A DNA stretch of 64,000 nt from Candidatus Electrothrix rattekaaiensis (GCA_032595675.1 JAVQMD010000001.1:62001-126000); one strand, 5' to 3'; positions 1-9,143 are shown, numbered from the stretch's first letter. Numbers and translations: made by a program. The notes: generated by a model not told the origin, from the letters alone.

Positions 1-306
1 GGGGGTTGACTATTATTATATGTATGAACCAAGCGGCAGGAAGATTTGTTTCTCGTTACTGTTTGTTCATAAACTGTATCTTGTTTTTTTGCGAAGGATT
101 TCTGCATGAATTTTGGCGGAGATTTTTTGTTGGGGGATAAGGTGGATCGCTGTGATTCATTTCTTGAATTTTCTAAAGACATGCGATAGGTAAAGAGTTT
201 TTACTCTCGCTTCAGGGAGTTTGTCCTCTTGTTTGGAGTTTTGTTGCAGAGATATTTGATAGGGTTTGTTTACAACTCTTCAGAAAAGCGATGCTTTTTG
301 TTCACT
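1..306. other. left-edge region without a recognisable gene
   Basis: I see no convincing coding region, RNA or mobile element here. A reading frame beginning at 229 runs into the tandem array that follows; it is open only because a 21-bp repeat is a multiple of three and has no stop in that frame, so I do not call it a gene. The opposite strand is open over the same stretch for the same reason. Confidence 0.5.
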
Positions 307-831
307 GACAAAAGGTTGTTAGTAACCAACGAAGGAGTTTTGTTAAACAGCGAAGGAACGTTTGCTATCAACAGAAGGTTGTTGGTAACAAACAAGGAGT
401 TGTTTGTTGCTAACAAAAGGTTGTTTATTATCAAGAGAAGGTTGTTTATTATCAAGAGAAGGTTGTTTGTTATAAACAAAAGGTTCTTGTTAATCAACGA
501 AGGAACGTTTGTTATCAACAGAAGGTGTTTGATAATCAACGAAGGAGTGTTTGCTCCTGACAGAAGGTTGTTTGTTATAAACAAAAGGTTTTTGGTAATC
601 AACGAAGGAGCGTTTGTTAACAAGAGAAGGTTCTTGATAGCTAACAAAGAGTTGTTTGCTCTTAACAGAAAGTTGTTGTTAATCAACGAAGGAACGTTTG
701 TTATCAACAGAAGGTTGTTGGCAATCAACAAGGGGTTGTTTGTTCATGGCAGAAGGTTGGTAGCTATCAAAAGAAGACTATTTACTCCTGTCAAAGAGCT
801 TTTAGTTATCAGCAACCGGGTGTTGCTGAGT
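307..831. repeat. 21-bp degenerate tandem array 1 (25 units)
   Basis: Twenty-five consecutive units of exactly 21 bp with no indels, starting at 307, 328, 349 and so on to 811. The typical unit begins AACAA-AAGG-TTGTT and ends in TTATC. The first 14 bases form a dyad whose arms vary together: AACAA/TTGTT (391, 412, 643, 727), AACG/CGTT (496, 601, 685), AAGA/TCTT (622) and AGCAA/TTGCT (811). The period equals two turns of B-DNA. Both strands are largely open in one frame as a by-product of the period. No cas genes or unique spacers are present, so this is not a CRISPR. Function unknown. Confidence 0.9.
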
Positions 832-936
832 GGAAGGTTCTGATACGGGAGAAACGATGCTCTTAAAATTTTGGTTACTCGTCCCGGGTTCCATGTTAGC
901 TGCTGTATAGCGTGATAAGAGGAAAAATGGAGGCGA

Positions 937-1041
937 AAAGTGATAAGTGGAAAAGTTTTCCTGTTTTTCACCTCAATATCGTAATAAGTGGAAATTCGTG
1001 GAATCTATTACTGTCAATAGCATGGAAAGTTTCCACTTATT
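937..1041. repeat. 12-bp perfect inverted repeat upstream of the first gene
   Basis: AATAAGTGGAAA at 983-994 is repeated in inverted orientation as TTTCCACTTATT at 1030-1041. A further direct copy (GATAAGTGGAAA) occurs near 940. The right arm ends 26 bp before the start codon at 1068, so it could be an operator or the ends of a small decayed element. The sequence does not decide between these. Confidence 0.5.
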
Positions 1042-1067
1042 AATACTGTTCTGCATAAAATAACAAT

Positions 1068-1676
1068 ATGAATAGACCTTTAATCATAGATGACAGATTA
1101 CATGCTCCGTATTTCACTTTTATAAAAGAAGAGGGAAAGTTAAGTGTTACGAAATTACTTCAAACATTAGAGATAGAAGGGTATAAATCTACTGAATATG
1201 TAGAAGATTTTAACCATTATTTCTTTATTGTTAGAGATGGCAAATGGACTCATATCATAGATGATTGGTATTACACACTGTGGCACTCAAAACCTTTCTT
1301 AAGTAATATTAGAAAACTCGCTTCCAACTATGAAATTTTCTCATTTATGATTGGAGACTCTGACAACTCGTTCGAAATCGAATATCATCGGGGTGGGCAA
1401 ATGATGAGGCATTTCATCTTCGACCAATCACCATTTGGAAATGGCGAAGTTAAGGAAGACTTAGGAAAGAAGTTTGAGATAGAATCGAAAATAAAAATCG
1501 GAGATGATCCACTAAACCATCTCTGGAGTATTGCTGATTCACTTGGAATCAATTCCAACCATAAACAAGATGAAATCGACATATTTACAAAACCTTATAA
1601 AAGACATGATGCCTCCAATAAAAGACAAGGAGCCTCTAAATCTTGTTGGTGGCATCGATTTATCATGAAAGAATAA
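1068..1676 (+). CDS. hypothetical protein, possible integron cassette gene
   Basis: A 202-residue protein with no signal peptide or membrane segment and no family I recognise. It is rich in aromatic and acidic residues (repeated WYY and FIxD-type patches), as in many small cytosolic immunity-like or cassette-encoded proteins. The surrounding DNA is AT-rich compared with the core genes. The last 25 residues are basic. The gene is followed seven bases later by an attC-like imperfect hairpin in the orientation expected for a gene cassette. No integrase is visible. The start ATG lacks a strong ribosome binding site. Confidence 0.6.
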   Translation: MNRPLIIDDRLHAPYFTFIKEEGKLSVTKLLQTLEIEGYKSTEYVEDFNHYFFIVRDGKWTHIIDDWYYTLWHSKPFLSNIRKLASNYEIFSFMIGDSDNSFEIEYHRGGQMMRHFIFDQSPFGNGEVKEDLGKKFEIESKIKIGDDPLNHLWSIADSLGINSNHKQDEIDIFTKPYKRHDASNKRQGASKSCWWHRFIMKE

Positions 1677-1682
1677 AGGAAT

Positions 1683-1755
1683 GCAGAACCATCGCATCAA
1701 CACGGACGTGGTTTCCGCTGTCGCTCCAACCACGCCGGTTATGCGAACGTTCTGT
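1683..1755 (+). repeat. attC-like imperfect inverted repeat
   Basis: The left arm (about 1683-1712) contains GCATCAAC and CGTGGTT. The right arm (about 1728-1755) contains AACCACG and GTTATGC. The arms pair over about 25 positions, with one extra-helical base and small asymmetric bulges around a 14-nt terminal loop. GTTATGC at 1738-1744 is one mismatch from the integron R' consensus GTTRRRY, and GCATCAAC at 1694 is its imperfect partner. The hairpin sits directly 3' of a gene, as in an integron cassette. A plain terminator is less likely because no T-run follows. Confidence 0.45.
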
Positions 1756-1836
1756 GCCATAAATCGTAAATAAGGGACAGACCCTCATTTTTGTGTTAGG
1801 TGTAGCCTCATACAAAAATCCCAGATTAAAACAGCA

Positions 1837-2664
1837 ATGTCCCTAAAGAACAAGGCTCAACAAGTACTTGAAATCCTCAAATCAGGCGGCTTTGAGATTT
1901 CTGGAAAATGGCTCGACTTGTCAGATGATTTCAAGTTTTGCGCTGAAAATTCAAAAATCTACCGTCCTGAAGATTTCGATTCCCTTCTCCATTCGCGTTC
2001 ATGCGAAAGGTACAAAACGATTGTCGAGGTTACCGGGGAAACAACCCAGATCGCAGCAAAGCGTTTATGTTCGGAAGGAGCCGAGGATCCTGTTTTGTTA
2101 AACTTTGCTTCAGCATGGAATCCCGGTGGTGGTTTCATCAATGGAGCAAAGGCTCAGGAAGAAGATCTGGCCCGCTGTTCATCGCTCTACCCGTGTCTTG
2201 TCAAGCAAATGGAATACTATGAAGCGAACCGACAGCACAATTCACCGCTATACACCGACCACATTATCTACAGCCCCAAGGTGGTTTGGTTCAGAACACG
2301 AAGTACTGATCCCCCGCAGAAGCCATTCTATGCATCGGTTATTACAGCCCCCGCACCGAATGCCCGCCAAGCACGAATGAAGGGTGAGGCCATGTGTACA
2401 CTTGAATCGGTTTTAAGACGAAGGGCACAAATGATACTTGGTGTAGCCAAGGCGCATCATCATAGAGTGGTTTTACTGGGTGCTTGGGGGTGCGGAGTGT
2501 TTGGTAATGATCCATTCGCGGTTGCTGAAGCCTTTCGCGATGCTCTGCAATCAAGTCACTTTAATGGCGTCTTTGAAAAGGTTGTGTTCGCGGTTTGTGA
2601 GAGTTCAAAGGATCAGGCTGTCCTCAATGCTTTTAAAGAGACCTTTGATCCGTTCACCCATTGA
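1837..2664 (+). CDS. microbial-type poly(ADP-ribose) glycohydrolase (TIGR02452 family)
   Basis: This 275-residue protein has the diagnostic bacterial/fungal-type PARG signature: GGG at residues 97-99 (NPGGGF) followed by QEE at 107-109, whose second glutamate is catalytic in characterised members. Further family blocks are the YSPKVVWF-like strand near residue 150 and the LGAWGCGVFGND motif near 220. The protein would hydrolyse ADP-ribose chains or ADP-ribosyl linkages in the cytoplasm. The gene stands 160 bp after the attC-like hairpin and 13 bp before the next gene, with which it may be co-transcribed. The family is often found in accessory and defence-type neighbourhoods. Confidence 0.88.
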   Translation: MSLKNKAQQVLEILKSGGFEISGKWLDLSDDFKFCAENSKIYRPEDFDSLLHSRSCERYKTIVEVTGETTQIAAKRLCSEGAEDPVLLNFASAWNPGGGFINGAKAQEEDLARCSSLYPCLVKQMEYYEANRQHNSPLYTDHIIYSPKVVWFRTRSTDPPQKPFYASVITAPAPNARQARMKGEAMCTLESVLRRRAQMILGVAKAHHHRVVLLGAWGCGVFGNDPFAVAEAFRDALQSSHFNGVFEKVVFAVCESSKDQAVLNAFKETFDPFTH

Positions 2665-2677
2665 TCATCAAAAAGAC

Positions 2678-4372
2678 ATGAAAATCCCATACGGCGAAAG
2701 CAACTTTAAAAAAATTATCACTCAGAATCTTCTCTATATCGACAAGACCGAGTATATCGCTGCCTTGGAAGAAAGCGGGAGCTACAACATCCTGCTTCGC
2801 CCCCGCCGTTTCGGCAAAACCCTTTTCCTCTCCACCCTCTGGCATTATTACGACATCCGTTTCAAGGATGCGTTCGAAGAACTTTTCAGCAAGCTTGCCA
2901 TCGGCAAAAACCCAACTCCGCTGCGGAACAGCTATCAGGTTCTGTTTATGGAGTTCAGCGGGATCAGCATCAAAGATGAAGAAAGTATTGAACGTGATTT
3001 TGTCTTTGAGGTCAGTGAGAGATTGCGGAGTTTCTTAGAGACGTATCAATACCCTGCCGAAGCGATCCGCCGTGTGGGAGTCCAGGCTTCGCCAGCCTCC
3101 ATGATGAAGGCCTTTTTAGGGATCGTCAAAGAGGCAAATATTTACCTGCTCATTGACGAATACGATCATTTTGCCAATGCGATCCTTGGTGAAGATCAGG
3201 AGCTGTTCTGCGCCATCGTCGGCAAAGGCGGTTTTGTCCGGGCCTTTTATGAAACCGTCAAGACCGCCACCATGGAGGGGATTGTCGATCGCCTCTTTAT
3301 CACCGGTGTGACCTCTATCACCTTGGATAGCATGACCAGCGGCTTTAATATCGGCGATAACCTCACCTATCATCGGGATTTTAACCAGGCCATGGGCTTT
3401 ACCGGCCCGGAAACAGAAGAGATGATCCGCCCTTTTGTCGATGCCTGCGGGCTGGATAAGCAGGAGGTGATGGCCACCCTCGCCAGCTGGTATAACGGCT
3501 ACCGCTTCAGCAGCCGTACAGATGAGAAAATTTTCAACCCGGACATGGTGCTCTATTTTCTCAGGCATTTTGATATGGGAGATTGCCGTTTCCCAGAACA
3601 GATGCTGGACGATAATATCGCCTCAGATTACGGTAAAATCATGCGACTTTTCGGAATCGGCGACCGGGAGAAAAATTTTCAGACCCTTGAGGAGCTCATC
3701 GTCAACGGTGAAATCATGGGACGGCATAAAGGAAAACTTGATCTGGACATGAATAAGCCCTTTGAGCGCAATGACTTCATCAGCCTACTCCTGTATATGG
3801 GCTTTATTACCCTTAGCGGCACTGTGCTCAGTCAGTATCGCTACAGGGTGCCCAATTATGTTGTTCAGAAGCTGTATTATGATTATTTCAGGGCAGAGAT
3901 TGAGCAACGCGGTCGGATCACGGTTTCAAACCAAGCTATTGAAAACGCTGTGGCTGAACTGGCTCTGCATAATAATATCAAGCCGCTGGTTGAGGAAATG
4001 AGTAACGTGCTGGCTCTGTTTTCCAATCGTGATTTCATGCGTATGGATGAAAAACATATCAAGGCCGTGATCCTGACTCTGCTGTACCAGTCTGAGGTCT
4101 ATTTTATTCAGAGTGAGGCTGAGATGAACAACCGCTACCCGGATATCCTTCTATTGGAACGCAACCCCATTGAGGTGCGCTATCAGTTTCTCTTTGAGCT
4201 AAAATATAGTAAGAAAAAGGAGGGGAAACGCGGTATGGAAGAGAAACGAGCCGAAGGAATTGAGCAGGTCAGGGCGTATGGGCAGCTTGCGGAGATCAAA
4301 AAACTGGACAAGCTGAAATCCTACCTCCTGCTCACCGACGGCAGTGCGATTGAGGCTGTGGAGGTTAGCTGA
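2678..4372 (+). CDS. AAA-ATPase-like / PD-(D/E)XK nuclease-superfamily protein
   Basis: A 564-residue protein. The N-terminus has the AAA-ATPase_like layout: an opening block (PYGESNFKKII), the P-loop variant RPRRFGKT at residues 41-48 and a Walker B near residue 155 (LLIDEYD). The C-terminus is the PDDEXK_9 (DUF1703) domain with D489 (YPDILLLE) and E507-x-K509 (FELKY). Such proteins occur in many copies in Bacteroidetes and some Desulfobacterota; their role is unproven and often suspected to be in defence or mobile elements. I start at the ATG at 2678 because homologous sequence begins there. The frame stays open upstream to 2480, but only across the PARG gene. Confidence 0.85.
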   Translation: MKIPYGESNFKKIITQNLLYIDKTEYIAALEESGSYNILLRPRRFGKTLFLSTLWHYYDIRFKDAFEELFSKLAIGKNPTPLRNSYQVLFMEFSGISIKDEESIERDFVFEVSERLRSFLETYQYPAEAIRRVGVQASPASMMKAFLGIVKEANIYLLIDEYDHFANAILGEDQELFCAIVGKGGFVRAFYETVKTATMEGIVDRLFITGVTSITLDSMTSGFNIGDNLTYHRDFNQAMGFTGPETEEMIRPFVDACGLDKQEVMATLASWYNGYRFSSRTDEKIFNPDMVLYFLRHFDMGDCRFPEQMLDDNIASDYGKIMRLFGIGDREKNFQTLEELIVNGEIMGRHKGKLDLDMNKPFERNDFISLLLYMGFITLSGTVLSQYRYRVPNYVVQKLYYDYFRAEIEQRGRITVSNQAIENAVAELALHNNIKPLVEEMSNVLALFSNRDFMRMDEKHIKAVILTLLYQSEVYFIQSEAEMNNRYPDILLLERNPIEVRYQFLFELKYSKKKEGKRGMEEKRAEGIEQVRAYGQLAEIKKLDKLKSYLLLTDGSAIEAVEVS

Positions 4373-4618
4373 TACGGAACCTTTCCCTACTGCCGCTGTT
4401 TCCCATACACAATCCCTAACTTCTTCATCCGGTTCCGCAATGAAGAGGTCCTTTCCTATAGCCGCGTACAAATTGAGACAGATTACAGCATCCACCTTTT
4501 CCATGAGGCAGAAACCATGGATCCCTGTGGAAGCGAGATTGGACTCCGGTTGGTAACGATATTAAGAGACTACGGGCTGGTCAACCACAGCATCTGGCAA
4601 GAAAGCTCGTGTTCATAA
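4373..4618 (+). pseudogene. possible coding remnant without a start
   Basis: The frame directly after the ATPase stop stays open for 81 codons to TAA at 4616. From about 4420 it reads like ordinary protein (IRFRNEEVLSYSRV, LRLVTILRDYGLV), but there is no start codon, ribosome binding site or family I recognise. It may be the 3' remnant of a lost gene, or chance. Confidence 0.25.
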
Positions 4619-4651
4619 AACATAATTGATGCATCTTTTCAAGGAGAACAA

Positions 4652-5422
4652 ATGATGGGACGACATATGGTAAAACATCTGCTAACACACCTGGCAATCG
4701 GAGCCATGTTGCTTACTTTACCAGTATCTTCTCTTGCTGACGAGGCAGGAGATATCATCAAAAAGGTTGAAGACAACCTGAACGGTAAAACAGCATTCAT
4801 GAAGATCACGATGACGGTCAAGACCAAACGGGCCGAGCGCACCATGAAGATGGAAAGCTGGTCTGTGGGCAAGGATAAATCCTTTATCAAAATTCTCTAT
4901 CCGGGCAAGGACAAGGGCATCACTTTTCTCAAAATGGATAACTCCATGTGGCAATATGTGCCCCGCATAGAAAAAACCATCAAGATCCCGGCCTCCATGA
5001 TGTTGCAGAGCTGGATGGGCAGTGATTTCAGCAATGATGATCTGGTGCGGGAAAGCTCTATCAGTGAGGATTACACGGTCAAGCTGCTGAACGAGACAGA
5101 AGAGGCGTATACCGCAGAGCTGCTCCCCAATGAAGATGCAGCCGTTGTCTGGGGGAAGATTATCATGGATATATCAAAGCAGTATTACCTGCCAAGCAAG
5201 GTTCGCTATTTTGATGAAGAGGGGATGCTGATCCGAGAACTGGCCTATACCAAGGTTCAACCCTTTGGTGAACGTTTTTATCCCACCAAATGGGTTATGG
5301 ATCCCAAAGAGCCGGAAAAGGCAGGTCATCAGACGGTGATGGAGGTTTCTGATGCGGTTTTTGACGGCCCGGTCAGTGAATCCTATTTCACGAAAAGGGC
5401 ACTGAAACGTTATTCTGATTAG
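4652..5422 (+). CDS. LolA-like outer-membrane lipoprotein-sorting protein
   Basis: A 256-residue exported protein. The N-terminus is a classical signal peptide (hydrophobic stretch IGAMLLTLPVSSLA, cleavage expected after the alanine before DEAGD). The mature part fits the LolA_like (DUF4292-type) fold: repeated amphipathic strands, the conserved YPGKDKGITFLK and MWQYVPRIEKTIKIP blocks, and SWMGSDFSNDD. It should carry a lipid or lipoprotein through the periplasm. It is the first gene of an operon with two FtsX/MacB-type permeases, an ABC ATPase and a barrel protein. The AAGGAG ribosome binding site at 4641 supports the start; a second ATG follows immediately. Confidence 0.85.
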   Translation: MMGRHMVKHLLTHLAIGAMLLTLPVSSLADEAGDIIKKVEDNLNGKTAFMKITMTVKTKRAERTMKMESWSVGKDKSFIKILYPGKDKGITFLKMDNSMWQYVPRIEKTIKIPASMMLQSWMGSDFSNDDLVRESSISEDYTVKLLNETEEAYTAELLPNEDAAVVWGKIIMDISKQYYLPSKVRYFDEEGMLIRELAYTKVQPFGERFYPTKWVMDPKEPEKAGHQTVMEVSDAVFDGPVSESYFTKRALKRYSD

Positions 5423-5584
5423 TAGGGGCGGTTCGCGAACCGCCCTTACAATGCCTGCCCGATGCGTAGGGGTAAACCTGTGTGTTTACCCTTACTGCCA
5501 TCCAGAAAATAAAGGGCAGACACATAGGTCGGCCCCTACATCCTGCCCGGTATGAAGAGGGCGAACACGGGGATTCGCCCCTAC
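5422..5584. repeat. cluster of GTAGGGG...CCCCTAC intergenic palindromes
   Basis: The first member, 5422-5449, is a 28-bp near-perfect palindrome with GTAGGGG at one end, CCTTAC at the other and TTCGCGAA in the middle. A second lies at 5466-5495 with a different core. Degenerate halves end at about 5540 and 5584 (GCCCCTAC). The same family recurs at 42909, 61900, 62258 and 62330. The family has constant ends and variable cores. The cluster fills the 200-bp gap between the LolA-like gene and the first permease without visibly breaking either. Confidence 0.8.
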
Positions 5585-5622
5585 CATATTGACCATAAAG
5601 AAAGAACGCCGAAGGATCTCCC

Positions 5623-6837
5623 ATGAAAATGGCCTTGAGAAACATAGCAGCCTATAAAAAACGGACCATTGTCACGGTCCTGTTGACCAGCCTGACAACT
5701 GCGCTACTGGTTTTTGCCTCAGCTTGGCTGGACGGCTCCCACCAGACCATGATCAAGAATGCCGTGGAAATCTATCCGGGCTATCTCCAGATTACCGGTA
5801 AGGAATTCCGTGATAAACCCAGTTATGAGCACCTGATCTTTGACAGTGCCACAATCCGGGAAAAACTGGCAGGCATAGAAGGCATTGCCATCTCTGCTGC
5901 CCGTTTTGAGTCCTTTGTCCTTTATTCTGCTGACGAAAAAGCGGTGGGCGGGATGCTCACCGGTATTGAGCCGGAAAAAGAGGCTGGCTTGTCCCGAATC
6001 AGTGCCTCTTTACAGGAGGGGGAATATCTCACGGCTGAAGATACCAATCAGGTGTACATCGGCAATGAGCTAGCCAAGCGGCTCAAGGTTGGGATAGGGG
6101 ATGAGATTGCCTTTGTGGGTAACGGGGCTGATTACTCTTTTGCTGCTGATAACCTGCGGGTCAAGGGTATTTTTCAGACTGGCTTGTACGAATTTGATAC
6201 CTCCACGGCCTTTCTCAATCTGGCCTATTTTGAGGAGATCATGGCGGCCACCAATTATGCCACCCATTTCATTGTCATGCCGGAGCGTCCTGAGCAGGTT
6301 GAGGCCTTGGCAGCACAGATCAGCACGGCTATTGGCTCGGAATATGCGGCAGAGAGCTGGCAGCAGATCATGGCCCAATTGGTCAAGGCCATGCAAATGG
6401 ACTCGGTCTTTGGCTATATCACCCTGGGGATCTTTTTCATTGTGATCTTTTTTGTGATTATGATCTACACCCTGCTGACAGTCTATTCCCGGATTCGGGA
6501 GATCGGAGTGCTACGGGCTATTGGCACCACCCCGAAACAGATCTTTGGGATGCTGATGCTGGAAAGTGCTCTGCTGGCTGTTGTGAGCGTGGTTCTTGGC
6601 GGGCTGGTCGGGGGAGCTGTGGCCTATTATTTTAACCTCAATCCTATTCCCATGTCTGGCTTTGAAGAGCAGTTTAAGCAGTATGGGTTGGCGGTTTCGG
6701 CAATGCCCACGGCTTTTCAGCCCCTGGTTATTTTGCGTGATATGGTGGTGATGTTTGTTCTTTCTGTACTGTCTACGCTGTATCCGATCCTGAAGATTAA
6801 TCGCTATCGACCTGTTGAGGCTATGCGGCATGTGTAG
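5623..6837 (+). CDS. ABC transporter permease, FtsX/MacB (LolC/E-like) family
   Basis: 404 residues with the LolC/E architecture: one N-terminal transmembrane helix (about residues 15-35), a large periplasmic MacB_PCD-type domain, then three C-terminal helices (about 265-295, 310-345, 365-390). The coupling segment near residue 290 (YSRIREIGVLRAIGTTPKQI) is the conserved FtsX motif that contacts the ATPase. With the ATPase at 12910 it should extract a lipid or lipoprotein from the inner membrane and hand it to the LolA-like protein. It was presumably transcribed continuously with the second permease before the region at 6.9-11.5 kb was invaded. Confidence 0.88.
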   Translation: MKMALRNIAAYKKRTIVTVLLTSLTTALLVFASAWLDGSHQTMIKNAVEIYPGYLQITGKEFRDKPSYEHLIFDSATIREKLAGIEGIAISAARFESFVLYSADEKAVGGMLTGIEPEKEAGLSRISASLQEGEYLTAEDTNQVYIGNELAKRLKVGIGDEIAFVGNGADYSFAADNLRVKGIFQTGLYEFDTSTAFLNLAYFEEIMAATNYATHFIVMPERPEQVEALAAQISTAIGSEYAAESWQQIMAQLVKAMQMDSVFGYITLGIFFIVIFFVIMIYTLLTVYSRIREIGVLRAIGTTPKQIFGMLMLESALLAVVSVVLGGLVGGAVAYYFNLNPIPMSGFEEQFKQYGLAVSAMPTAFQPLVILRDMVVMFVLSVLSTLYPILKINRYRPVEAMRHV

Positions 6838-7096
6838 GGGGGATAGATATGGTGCCGAGCGATAACTAATGCTGTTTTAATTGACGGAGTCAAATTGATG
6901 GTAAGTAGCAATGAGTCTTCTGATAAATTGAGTTCTTTTCCTGCCAGAGTGTTTGTCTTGGTTCCTGAGAAGTCTGATAAAGCAATTATCATACGGAGAG
7001 GGCCAGCAAAAGTTGTAGGTATTTTTCAATGGAATATAAAAACAGATGAAATTGAATCATTCCAATGGCTCAAAGGGAGAATATACGAGTACGTTA

Positions 7097-8418
7097 GGAA
7101 CGAGAATTAAATAACTACGGAATTTAAAGCCGCCCTGATGGAACAGCGACATAATTCCATTTCGGCAGAAACTCGTCGAATTTAATTTTCATATTTTCTT
7201 TAAAATCATCAGCCGTTTTTCGACCTGTCTCAAAGACTTTATCAAGAACGGATGTGAAAACTTTCAGTCCTGCGGATGTCTTCGCTTTGCTCATCACTTC
7301 GTTCACAATCTCGATACTTTTAAATATAACGCCTTCGCAGGCTCTCGTTATATGAGGAAAAAGTCGATGCTCAATCGGATTGTACTTTGACGTGTACGGC
7401 GGATAATGCGCGATACGAATTTCAATATTCAGTTCGTCCGCCAGCTTCTGTAAATCTTCCTTGAAAATATAGTAACGCGCATTATTACTTCCTCCGCAGT
7501 CGCTGAGCAGCAATATGCCCGTCGCGTTCGGAAAATCGAATTTTCCATGCTCCATCCACCAATTTCGAATACAGGTACACCCGAACTCGGAGGTGTCATG
7601 ACTTGTTCCTAATGTGATATAACCGATATTGCGGTATATATCATACAGCCCGTGAGGTACGGCTTTTCTGGTCCCAAGCGACGGAAAATCATGATCATTC
7701 ACGGTGACAGGCTCTGTAACGAGCAGTTTTCCGGGACGATAAAAATTACCGATCAGCTCTTTTTTTTTACATCCATGCTCATTACAGGATTACCCTGCGC
7801 ACGGTATTCTTCTTTGAGACGCTCTATATTTTTAAACTGCTCATCTCTGTTCGGAATATTTTTCTTTCCCGCCTCGACCTTGAACGCCTTACGGGAACGA
7901 AAATTATGCTTTTTCAATAATTGATCAACCACAGTGACGCTCACGGAAAACCCATGTTCTTTTAATTTTTCGGAAATTTCTCCGCGTTTCAGGTTTGTCC
8001 ATTTAATTGCCTCGTCCACAGGCGAACCCGCCGTGTGATTTTTCAGCACCGCGAAAAATGCGTCATCAAGATCGACGGCGGTCGAGAGGACAGATTTACG
8101 TCCCCCGCCCGGTTTGCGGATTTGTTCCTTTTTTCCAGAAAGAGGCTGTTTCAGCTCCCTGATTCCACGAGAAATTCTGTCGGCATCGCACCGCAGCACA
8201 CAACATATATAAGTTATGCCGCCGTGCCCTAATTTTGCTGCTTCAACCGCAGCGTATCGACGCTGATCTTTCTCGGACAGGCTGCTGTAAAAATTGCGCA
8301 TCTGCGATTCTATTTCGGAAGGATATGATTTTATTTTCATAACCGGATAAGAATAAACTCAACTATGGATTTGTCAATGGCCTATCACCAAATTCCGCAG
8401 TTATTAAATTCTCATTCC
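7097..8418 (-). mobile_element. ISAzo13-type insertion sequence, copy 1 (1322 bp)
   Basis: The ends are near-perfect inverted repeats of about 29 bp beginning GGAAYGAGAATT and containing AATAACT-R-CGGAATTT. Left end GGAACGAG at 7097, right end CTCATTCC to 8418. Direct TTA triplets flank it (7094-7096 and 8419-8421), and removing one restores the interrupted gene exactly. The element encodes one transposase in two overlapping frames on the minus strand. A second copy of identical length and apparently identical sequence lies at 52629-53950 in the opposite orientation, so movement was recent. Confidence 0.92.
7124..8340 (-). CDS. ISAzo13 family transposase, -1 frameshift (copy 1)
   Basis: The first frame (8340 down to 7753, 195 residues) holds the helix-turn-helix and N-terminal part and ends ...SMDVKKKS. 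The second frame (7702 down to 7124, upstream junction near 7760) carries the DDE domain: VNDHDFPSLG, DCGGSNNARYY and YPPYTSKYNPIEHRLFPH, hallmark blocks of DDE_Tnp_ISAZ013. A -1 slip on the heptamer A-AAA-AAG (7765-7759 read on the minus strand) joins them into a 405-residue protein (MDVKKKELIGNFY). Both copies share this arrangement, so it is probably programmed rather than damage. Confidence 0.88.
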
Positions 8419-9052
8419 TTAGTGACATTTCTCCAGGTGGTAAATATCTCATTTACTCAGCAAATAAAAAGGGAGATGGCTACACGGTTATTTCTCGTTC
8501 TCCGTGGATAAAAGCTCTCTCATTCTGGAACAATGTTGGGGGCAGGGGAGGTGGAATCTTTTTTGGAGAGAATAAATATCTCCTCTACGGTGGAAGTGAA
8601 AAGTATTGTAAATTCAGATCAAAAGAATTTTCTTCGAGCAACACAGGTATGCAGCTTCTAGAAAATGGAGTGTATCCTGCCAGACTTCAGAGGTGCTATT
8701 GGAGAGTCAAATTACAAAAAGAGTCAGAAATTATATTCAATAAAACAATAAGAGAAGGTGTTGTGTTGGAAAAAATCTGGCAACGCAATATAGGAGGGTG
8801 CCGTAAAGGACTTGGTGAATTTTCAGAATATCACAGACTTTTCAGCAACTCTCAAGCAATTGAACTCCGTACCTGGGAATGGTGTGAGTGGCTTAATGGT
8901 AATTTTGTTTGGTCTGAAAACGGGAGGTTATTCCGGGCTTCATTGGAAAACGGAGCTGACATTGGTGAACCATGCCTGATTTATGATTTTACCCCAAGCC
9001 ATTTTGAGGAAAAAAAGGCACCATATTGAGATGTTATCAGTGGGCGGATGTT

Positions 9053-9143
9053 TTGCTTGGGCACTAACATCTTGAAGCTCCGCTTCATATAGGAAGAAGA
9101 GCTTCAGGAGCAAGGATTCCCAAGCTGGAGCCTGGGAACCAGA
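9053..9143. repeat. CTTGGG/CCAAG hairpin repeat, copy A
   Basis: About 90 bp containing TTGAAGC...GCTTCA and CCCAAGCTGGAGCC-TGGGAACC. It aligns well (clearly above 75 percent by eye) with copy B at 11501-11604, in the same orientation. The two copies bracket the broken hypothetical gene at 9164-11474. A third, shorter copy is at 47389-47418. Confidence 0.8.

Larger units (their letters stand above)
6898..9029 (+). pseudogene. hypothetical gene split by ISAzo13-type element
   Basis: The 5' part is 6898-7096 and the 3' part is 8422-9029. Removing the IS and one copy of the TTA target duplication restores one continuous frame of 807 nt (268 residues). The junction codons become GTT AGT GAC, giving the segment EYVSDISPGGKYLIY. 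The restored middle (SPGGKYLIYSANKKGDG) resembles a TolB/WD-like propeller blade; I do not know the family. A DNA-level start at 6895 (TTG) is also possible. The gene lies between the two permeases of the Lol-like operon. Confidence 0.85.

Noticed and set aside
229-843. 204-residue frame across array 1 (heptad-like NKRLFVI repeats) and a 153-residue antisense frame
   Set aside because: Both strands are open only because the 21-bp period is a multiple of three. Composition is that of the repeat, and there is no ribosome binding site or family.
7097-8418. IS630/mariner assignment
   Set aside because: The DDE blocks match the ISAzo13 family, and the flanking duplication is three bases (TTA, TCA), not TA.
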